Below are positions 5,886 to 10,116 of a stretch of DNA of 10,116 nt, piece by piece. How positions within the stretch are numbered: position 1 is the stretch's first letter; every line of letters begins with the position of its first letter. Below the pieces are notes generated by a model. That model worked only from the letters and a program-made list of their open reading frames with translations, searched no databases and had not been told where the DNA came from. A program made the translations under genes and the position numbers. Location of the stretch: the NCBI GenBank assembly GCA_014858325.1, contig RKCM01000081.1, positions 1 to 10,116 of the forward strand, in the 5' to 3' direction. The stretch comes from Oscillospiraceae bacterium. Lineage in GTDB: Bacteria > Bacillota > Clostridia > Oscillospirales > Ruminococcaceae.

Positions 5886-7856
5886 TTATTTTACTTTCTG
5901 CCATGCGCGGTACACCTGCCCGGTAGTGACAGAATCCGTCGGGGCGAAGGTGCCGTCCTTGCGGGCTTTGAACAAGCCTTGCTCGGTGGCCCAGCGGGCG
6001 GCAGTCTGTACGTCCGGGTCGGCGACGTCCGGGAAGACGTAGCTGGCCGCGCTGGCCTCGGGCTGGCCCGCCGTGTTCCAGAGCAGCAGTGCCAGCTGCT
6101 GGCGGTTGGTGGGAATGGCTGTACCTTCGGGCAGGTGGGCATTCAGGTATACCTGCGAGAAAATGTTGTACCCCTGCCATACCACAAGGCCGGTGAGCAC
6201 CGCGCCGCCCGTGACGGCCGCCGCCGTCATCAGGAAGGAGTCGTCCTGCGGGGCGTCCTCTTCTGGCATACGGTACTTGGCGGTGAGGGTCAGGTTGTGG
6301 GCGGGCATGGTAAAGGTGGTTTCGTGGGCCATCTTATCAAAGCCCGTTTTCGCCAGTTCGTCGGCCAAAGCGGTATCGCCGTTGTTCACATCCCAATGGC
6401 TGAACACCATCTCGCCCTGCGTTTCATCGAGAAGTTTCAGGGTGATTTTTTCGCCTGCCGTCAAGGCAACTTCAGAATCCAGAATATCGCCGCGCTCATT
6501 TCTGGCTTCGCCGCCCTCGACGATAACGGTGTAATAATCGGGCTCTTCTGGTTTGGGTTCCAGTGTAACGGTGCCGTCTGCTTCTTTCGAGGGGTCAATG
6601 TGATACACGGTGCCATCTTCCAGAGTGACGCTCAGGTTGGTGGGCTGGCCGCCAAAGTGGAACGAATCAACAGGCTCATCCAACGTGACGGTATCATTGC
6701 CCAGTGTGATGGTTTTGATTTTGCCAAGCTCAGCCGGAGACGACACTGTATGGACGCCGCTCACCCGAGTGCCAACAAACACGCCGCCTTCAATTTTTTG
6801 GTTGGCGGCGACAGTGCCTAAGAAAATACCGCCTTGGATGGTGCCTGCCGCATCGAAAGCAGAAGAAACCATTCCATAGAACACGCCGCCTGTAATGATG
6901 CCGGCATTTTCGACTTGGCACTTGACGGGATTGGGGCCGACAGAACCTCTGAAGCCAGATTTCAGGCAGAGCTTCTGCTCACTAGGAACAGGAACGTAGA
7001 ACCAGTCATCACTGACATAAAAACCGAAGAGACCTTGCGTCATATTAGAGATATCGGGCATACCATCGGACGTGATGACCAGCGGGACAGGTTTCTCAAG
7101 TTGAGTGTGAGAACCTTGGTTGACCATAACTGACGTTACGGTGTATACCGTTCCATCATCCAGCGTCAGCTTCAAATCGCTGTCAAGCGTGCCGACGATG
7201 TACAAGTTTTCGGTATCCATTGCAACTTCTTTTTTGCTGCCGACGTTCAGTTTGGTGATTCTGCCGTGGTTGATGACATGGATGGTGTGCTCGTTGGGGA
7301 TTTCGGGGTCATTCGCAAAAATATTCCAGCCCTCAAGGGTACAAGAGCTGAAACCGTGGATAGCATACGAGGAATTCGTGAAGATGCAGTTCTTAACGGT
7401 AGCGGAAGCACTCTTGCTCGTTGTAATACTAAGATAGTTGAGAACACAATTTGTAACAGAAACACCAGCGGAATCGGCGATAACCTTCGCTTTTGTTGCC
7501 GTTGTGTTGGAGAGGGCGGCATTATAAAGAACAATTTCGCAATCAGAAGAAAGAGAGCTTCCTAGCGAAAAATCGAATCGTGAAGTACTGAAATTGATAT
7601 TGCCGTTAGCTGCTGTATCAACACCCAAATATAGAATCTGGCTTGTGCGGTGTCTATAGTAGTTCCAGCCATTACCCGAAACGCTTTCGTTGTTTTGGTT
7701 CTGCGTTTTGTCAGATACGTTATAGGGAATACCGTCTGCGTTGATGCGCAAATCGGAGTTCACGGTGCCCGCTTCATCGCCTGCAAACGCCGCCGTAGGC
7801 ACCATGGCCACCATCATGGCGACGGCGAGAAGGAGGCTGAGTAGTCGTTTTTTCAT
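5886..7856 (-). CDS. Secreted surface protein with beta-helix-like, InlB-repeat and SLH-like regions
   Basis: A 656-residue protein of unknown ligand. Residues 1-25 are a clear signal peptide (MKKRLLSLLLAVAMM, cleavage after AFA). Residues about 80-180 have short strand repeats such as TVKNCIFTNSSYAI, typical of a right-handed beta-helix. Residues 320-362 repeat GG[V/I]F about every 18 residues (GGVFYG, GGIFLG, GGVFVG). The phrase TL[D/E]DGTVY occurs twice (231-238, 411-418). Residues 441-529 match the divergent InlB B-repeat pattern (TVIVEGG, FSHWDV, TFTMPAHNLTLTAKY). Residues 541-560 are hydrophobic, and 580-655 resemble one and a half S-layer homology units (FPDVADPDVQTAARWATEQGLF, DGTFAPTDSVTTGQVYRAW; shown in parts). 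The SD-like GAGGA is 4 nt before the ATG. The 5' half is visibly poorer in GC than neighbouring genes, which may point to transfer. Likely role: cell-surface adhesion or binding. Confidence 0.85.
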   Translation of the reverse strand: MKKRLLSLLLAVAMMVAMVPTAAFAGDEAGTVNSDLRINADGIPYNVSDKTQNQNNESVSGNGWNYYRHRTSQILYLGVDTAANGNINFSTSRFDFSLGSSLSSDCEIVLYNAALSNTTATKAKVIADSAGVSVTNCVLNYLSITTSKSASATVKNCIFTNSSYAIHGFSSCTLEGWNIFANDPEIPNEHTIHVINHGRITKLNVGSKKEVAMDTENLYIVGTLDSDLKLTLDDGTVYTVTSVMVNQGSHTQLEKPVPLVITSDGMPDISNMTQGLFGFYVSDDWFYVPVPSEQKLCLKSGFRGSVGPNPVKCQVENAGIITGGVFYGMVSSAFDAAGTIQGGIFLGTVAANQKIEGGVFVGTRVSGVHTVSSPAELGKIKTITLGNDTVTLDEPVDSFHFGGQPTNLSVTLEDGTVYHIDPSKEADGTVTLEPKPEEPDYYTVIVEGGEARNERGDILDSEVALTAGEKITLKLLDETQGEMVFSHWDVNNGDTALADELAKTGFDKMAHETTFTMPAHNLTLTAKYRMPEEDAPQDDSFLMTAAAVTGGAVLTGLVVWQGYNIFSQVYLNAHLPEGTAIPTNRQQLALLLWNTAGQPEASAASYVFPDVADPDVQTAARWATEQGLFKARKDGTFAPTDSVTTGQVYRAWQKVK

Positions 7857-7926
7857 AGAGTCCTCGCTTTCATAAGATTTCTGACAAAGAAATCATGGCA
7901 AAAAAAAGGTATATCGTCCAAAAACA

Positions 7927-7955
7927 AGAATAACATGAACAAATCGAATTTGCAA
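7927..7955 (-). promoter_or_regulatory. Sigma-A-type promoter for the surface protein gene
   Basis: Read on the minus strand: TTGCAA (plus coordinates 7950-7955), 17-bp spacer, TATTCT (7927-7932), with TG in the extended -10 position. The transcript would begin near 7920 and give a leader of about 65 nt before the ATG at 7856. Confidence 0.7.
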
Positions 7956-8076
7956 TAAAATTGGAACATCCTACAAAAAACTTTGGAGATATGCCGAAAG
8001 ATGGGGGTGTTCCGGGACGGCGTAAGAGCGCGGGAACGGAAACGGTGCGGGCGGCGGAGCATATATACGTCTGAAT

Positions 8077-8121
8077 TGCATAAAAATAGAATATATTTAT
8101 AAAATACTGTATAAACATACA
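8077..8121. promoter_or_regulatory. Pair of ARG-box-like palindromes, possible ArgR operator
   Basis: TGTATAAACATACA (8108-8121) is an inverted repeat of TGTAT around AAAC. TGCATAAAAATAGA (8077-8090) agrees with it at 11 of 14 positions. The centres are 31 bp apart, about three helical turns, and both resemble the AT-rich 18-bp ARG boxes bound by ArgR/AhrC. They lie upstream of argG, a classical ArgR target. A possible second promoter, TTGCAT (8076-8081) with TATAAA (8098-8103), overlaps the left box. The resemblance is by eye only, and the boxes are over 50 bp upstream of the main promoter. Confidence 0.45.
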
Positions 8122-8173
8122 ATCTGCCCGAAATACCGCGGCAGATGCGGGCAAGGTTTGTTGCTTTTCCGAA

Positions 8174-8201
8174 TTGACGGAAAATGCGCATGGCGTATAA
8201 T
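8174..8201 (+). promoter_or_regulatory. Near-consensus sigma-A promoter for argG
   Basis: TTGACG (8174-8179), 16-bp spacer, perfect TATAAT (8196-8201). A start near 8208 gives a leader of about 90 nt. This is the best promoter match in the window. Confidence 0.82.
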
Positions 8202-8234
8202 AAAAGCGTACTCAAACAAGCGAGCGAACGAGTC

Positions 8235-8256
8235 GCCCGGGAGGGATGCCCGGTGC
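8235..8256 (+). other. Small hairpin in the argG leader
   Basis: CCGGG (8237-8241) pairs with CCCGG (8249-8253) around AGGGATG. Two further pairs (8235-8256 and 8236-8255) form beyond a bulged T. No T run follows, so it is not a terminator. It may protect the 5' end of the transcript or have no function. Confidence 0.4.
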
Positions 8257-8298
8257 GGAAAAACAAAAGTGTAGCATGAAAATAAAGGAGCCATTATC

Positions 8299-9531
8299 AT
8301 GAAAAAGGAAAACATCAAAAAAGTCGTTCTGGCTTACTCCGGCGGTCTGGATACCTCCATCATCATTCCCTGGCTGAAAGAAAACTATAACAACTGCGAA
8401 GTCGTCGCCGTTTCCGGCGATGTGGGCCAGGGCACCGAGCTGGACGGCCTGGAGGAAAAGGCCAAGAAGACCGGCGCTTCCAAGCTGTACGTTCTGGACC
8501 TGAAGAAGGACTTTGTGGAGAACTACATCTTCCCCACCCTGAAGTTCGGCGCAAAATACGAGGATTACCTGCTGGGCACCAGCTTCGCCCGCCCCTGCAT
8601 CGCCAAGGCTCTGGCGGACATCGCCATCAAAGAAGGCGCCGACGCCATCTGCCACGGCTGCACCGGCAAGGGCAACGATCAGGTGCGTTTTGAGCTGACC
8701 CTCAAGGCCCTCTGCCCCGATATGGCCATCATCGCTCCCTGGCGTGAGTGGGACATCAAGAGCCGCGACGAGGAGATCGACTACGCCGAGGCCCACAACA
8801 TCCCCCTGAAGATCAACCGTGAGACCAACTACTCCAAGGATAAGAACCTGTGGCACCTGAGCCACGAGGGCCTCGATCTGGAGAACCCCGCCAACGAGCC
8901 CCAGTACAATAAGCCCGGCTTCCTGGAGCTGGGCGTCAGCCCTGAGCAGGCTCCCGACACCCCCACCTATGTGACCATCCACTTTGAAAAGGGCATCCCC
9001 ACCGCCGTGGACGGCAAGGAGATGGGCGCTGTGGAGCTGGTGGAGTACCTGAACAAGCTGGGCGGCGCCAACGGCATCGGCCTGCTGGACATCGTGGAGA
9101 ACCGTCTGGTGGGTATGAAGAGCCGCGGCGTGTACGAGACTCCCGGCGGTGCCATCCTGTACAAGGCCATCAACGTGCTGGAGACCATCACGCTGGATAA
9201 GGAGAGCTCTCACTTCAAGGCCCAGCTGGCCCAGAAGTACGCCGACATCGTCTACAACGGCCAGTGGTTTACCCCGCTGCGTGAGGCTCTGGACGCCTTT
9301 GCCGACAGCCTGGAGAAGACCGTCACCGGCGATGTTAAGCTCAAGCTCTACAAGGGCAACATGATCAACGCGGGCGTCACCTCTCCGTTCACCCTGTACG
9401 ACGAGCAGACCGCTTCCTTCGGCGAGGATGATGATTACAACCAGGCAGATTCCGCCGGCTTCATCAACCTGTTCGGCCTGTCCATCAAGGAGCGCGCAAA
9501 GCTCTCCAAGAACTGGCCCGAAGTGAAGTAA
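8299..9531 (+). CDS. argG: Argininosuccinate synthase
   Basis: A 410-residue cytoplasmic enzyme of normal family length. It condenses citrulline and aspartate, using ATP to make AMP and pyrophosphate, to form argininosuccinate, the second-to-last step of arginine synthesis. The N-terminal PP-loop AYSGGLDTS is at residues 12-20. HGCTGKGNDQVRFE begins at His119 and forms the citrulline/ATP site together with TSFARPCIAK. Later stretches (APWREW, ETPGGAIL, NLFGLSIKERA) are also typical. The ribosome binding site AAAGGAG (8284-8290) lies 8 nt before the ATG, and a near-consensus promoter lies about 100 bp upstream. Its codon use is strongly biased to C-ending codons, as expected for a well-expressed core gene. 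argH, the next pathway enzyme, follows after 306 bp, so they are probably one regulated unit with partial transcript end between them. Confidence 0.97.
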   Translation: MKKENIKKVVLAYSGGLDTSIIIPWLKENYNNCEVVAVSGDVGQGTELDGLEEKAKKTGASKLYVLDLKKDFVENYIFPTLKFGAKYEDYLLGTSFARPCIAKALADIAIKEGADAICHGCTGKGNDQVRFELTLKALCPDMAIIAPWREWDIKSRDEEIDYAEAHNIPLKINRETNYSKDKNLWHLSHEGLDLENPANEPQYNKPGFLELGVSPEQAPDTPTYVTIHFEKGIPTAVDGKEMGAVELVEYLNKLGGANGIGLLDIVENRLVGMKSRGVYETPGGAILYKAINVLETITLDKESSHFKAQLAQKYADIVYNGQWFTPLREALDAFADSLEKTVTGDVKLKLYKGNMINAGVTSPFTLYDEQTASFGEDDDYNQADSAGFINLFGLSIKERAKLSKNWPEVK

Positions 9532-9550
9532 TCGGTTTTAACATCTTCCC

Positions 9551-9580
9551 TTTCGTGTGTTTTTACACTTTCACACGGAA
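9551..9580 (+). terminator. Hairpin shortly after argG
   Basis: TTTCGTGTG (9551-9559) pairs with CACACGGAA (9572-9580), one wobble, around a T-rich 12-nt loop, followed by GTTTCA. The T run after the stem is short, so it is a weak or partial terminator at best. Confidence 0.4.
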
Positions 9581-9608
9581 GTTTCATCCAACCGGCATCG
9601 TTGCCGGC

Positions 9609-9653
9609 GGCACCGCCGCAGGAGCGTTTTCCCCTGCGGCGGCTTTGCCGTTT
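9609..9653 (+). terminator. GC-rich hairpin with short T run between argG and argH
   Basis: CCGCCGCAGG (9613-9622) pairs perfectly with CCTGCGGCGG (9633-9642). A lower stem GGCA/TGCC (9609-9612 with 9646-9649) adds four pairs across a small bulge. GTTTATA follows. This is the stronger of two hairpins after argG and would be expected to end part of the transcripts. Confidence 0.55.
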
Positions 9654-9679
9654 ATAGAAGAAATAAAATGAGCGGCAAA

Positions 9680-9800
9680 AACTCCTTCCGTCACCTTCGG
9701 TGACACCTCCCTCAAAGAGGGAGGCTTTTACCAGCTGACCGTAACGTTAAGGCTCCCTCCCAGAGGGAGCTGGCACGGCGTCAGCCGTGACTGAGGGAGT
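9680..9800. repeat. Palindromic two-hairpin repeat element, copy R4 (reverse plus forward unit)
   Basis: The ends are AACTCC (9680-9685) and GGGAGT (9795-9800). The reverse unit has GTCACC/GGTGAC (9690-9695 with 9699-9704, loop TTC) and CCTCCCTC/GAGGGAGG (9706-9713 with 9717-9724, loop AAA). The forward unit has GCTCCCTC/GAGGGAGC (9752-9759 with 9763-9770, loop CCA) and CACGGC/GCCGTG (9774-9779 with 9784-9789) with loop GTCA. The forward unit is nearly identical to that of R2, but the left halves and the spacer differ. It ends 24 bases before the argH ribosome binding site. The whole 306-bp gap between argG and argH is therefore two hairpins, this element and a short argH leader. Confidence 0.88.
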
Positions 9801-9837
9801 GAATAGGGCGAGCCGCCTATCAGTAAAGGATAAAACT

Positions 9838-10116
9838 ATGGCAGAACAACTCTGGAAGGGCCGCTTCTCCAAGGCGGTCGATTCGCGCGTCAACGATTTC
9901 AACTCCTCCATCCGCTTCGACCAGCGGATGATCGCCCAGGATATGCGGGGCAGCGGCGTCCATGCCGCCATGCTGGCAAAGCAAGGCATCATCTCCGAGA
10001 AGGATTGCGAAGACATCCTCTCCGGCCTCGCTTCCATCGCCGACGATCTGGCCTCCGGGGCATTGGAAATCGACCCCAATGCCGAGGACGTCCACACCTT
10101 TGTGGAGCAGACCCTC
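9838..10116 (+). CDS. argH: Argininosuccinate lyase, N-terminal part (3' truncated by window)
   Basis: 93 residues are visible, open to the window edge. The enzyme splits argininosuccinate into arginine and fumarate, the last step of arginine synthesis. The N-terminus MAEQLWKGRFSKAVDSRVND followed by FNSSIRFDQRM is the standard argininosuccinate lyase opening, and GSGVHAAMLAKQGII and DVHTFVE continue the match to the fumarase/aspartase superfamily. The catalytic serine loop lies beyond the window. AAAGGA (9825-9830) is 7 nt before the ATG. There is no clear promoter of its own between the repeat element and the start, so it probably depends on read-through from argG. No frame damage is seen in the visible part. 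Confidence 0.95.
   Translation, partial: MAEQLWKGRFSKAVDSRVNDFNSSIRFDQRMIAQDMRGSGVHAAMLAKQGIISEKDCEDILSGLASIADDLASGALEIDPNAEDVHTFVEQTL

Larger units (their letters stand above)
5650..5888. repeat. 239-bp MITE-like palindromic element R3 between convergent genes
   Basis: Perfect 11-bp terminal inverted repeats, TAACCCTCTCA (5650-5660) and TGAGAGGGTTA (5878-5888). The left unit has stems CATCGC/GCGATG (5663-5668 with 5672-5677) and GCTCCCCC/GGGGGAGC (5681-5688 with 5692-5699). The right unit has GCTCCCCC/GGGGGAGC (5845-5852 with 5856-5863) and GGCGC/GCGCC (5865-5869 with 5873-5877). A separate long central palindrome lies at 5735-5791. The left end supplies the TAA of the GIY-YIG/GNAT gene and the right end supplies, on the other strand, the TAA of the surface protein. 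No transposase is inside, so if it moves, it must be mobilised from elsewhere. It fills the whole convergent gap. Confidence 0.88.
7857..8298. other. 442-bp AT-rich divergent intergenic region between the surface protein gene and argG
   Basis: No coding sequence of convincing length is present. The part next to the surface protein (7860-7980) holds its minus-strand promoter. A GC-rich stretch at 8000-8060 shows only weak pairing, GTTCC (8009-8013) with GGAAC (8033-8037). The stretch 8061-8125 is very AT-rich and holds two ARG-box-like palindromes. The main argG promoter is at 8174-8201, followed by a leader of about 90 nt with a small hairpin (8235-8256) and a tiny open frame (8276-8302). Confidence 0.75.

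Noticed and set aside
5650..5888. Insertion sequence with transposase
   Set aside because: The element is only 239 bp with no plausible coding frame. It has terminal inverted repeats but can at most be a non-autonomous element.
7990..8060. Small gene or RNA in the GC-rich patch upstream of argG
   Set aside because: Only a 5-bp pairing (GTTCC/GGAAC) is seen, with no ribosome binding site, start or tRNA-like fold.
8208..8298. Riboswitch or T-box in the argG leader
   Set aside because: The leader is only about 90 nt with one small hairpin, no terminator/antiterminator pair and no T-box-type conserved sequence.
1337..9800. CRISPR array made of the CTCCCTC/GAGGGAG repeats
   Set aside because: The copies are scattered between genes, differ in sequence, are not regularly spaced, and no cas gene is present.

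Overview
The window looks like a chromosomal stretch from a moderately GC-rich gut Firmicute of the Oscillospiraceae/Ruminococcaceae, most like Faecalibacterium or a close relative such as Subdoligranulum or Gemmiger. This rests on the GC-rich coding style combined with Gram-positive ribosome binding sites, the protein content, an SLH-type surface protein, and the many CTCCCTC/GAGGGAG palindromic repeats between genes. The species assignment is inference. Eight protein genes are supported, six complete and two cut by the window edges. I see no tRNA, rRNA, CRISPR array, transposase or phage gene.

Layout. (1) 1-415: 3' end of a branched-chain aminotransferase gene (ilvE), then a GC-rich hairpin. 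(2) 568-3859: a three-gene unit with its own extended -10 promoter (503-531) and a strong terminator (3866-3918). It encodes two different alpha/beta-hydrolase esterase-like proteins and an ATP-grasp ligase-like protein with a basic octapeptide-repeat tail. Both gaps inside the unit hold a palindromic repeat element. (3) 3976-5652: a second unit with its own promoter (3914-3942), made of a MYG1/UPF0160 family protein and, coupled to it, an unusual fusion of a GIY-YIG nuclease domain with a GNAT acetyltransferase. (4) 5650-5888: a 239-bp element with 11-bp terminal inverted repeats. Its two ends supply the stop codons of the two convergent genes around it. (5) 5886-7856, minus strand: a large secreted surface protein with a signal peptide, a beta-helix-like region, an InlB-type repeat domain, one hydrophobic segment and an SLH-like C-terminus. 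It has its own minus-strand promoter. (6) 8299-10116: argG and the start of argH, the last two steps of arginine synthesis, read from a near-consensus promoter. AT-rich ARG-box-like palindromes lie upstream, and hairpins plus another repeat element separate the two genes.

What stands out. The least explained items are the hydrolase-hydrolase-ATP-grasp unit, which could be an uncharacterised small-molecule or amide-forming pathway, and the family of two-hairpin repeat units. Four elements of this family occur in 10 kb. Their stems differ in sequence but stay perfectly paired, so base changes are compensated. Three of them sit just upstream of the ribosome binding site of a downstream gene, and one spans a convergent gene junction from stop codon to stop codon.
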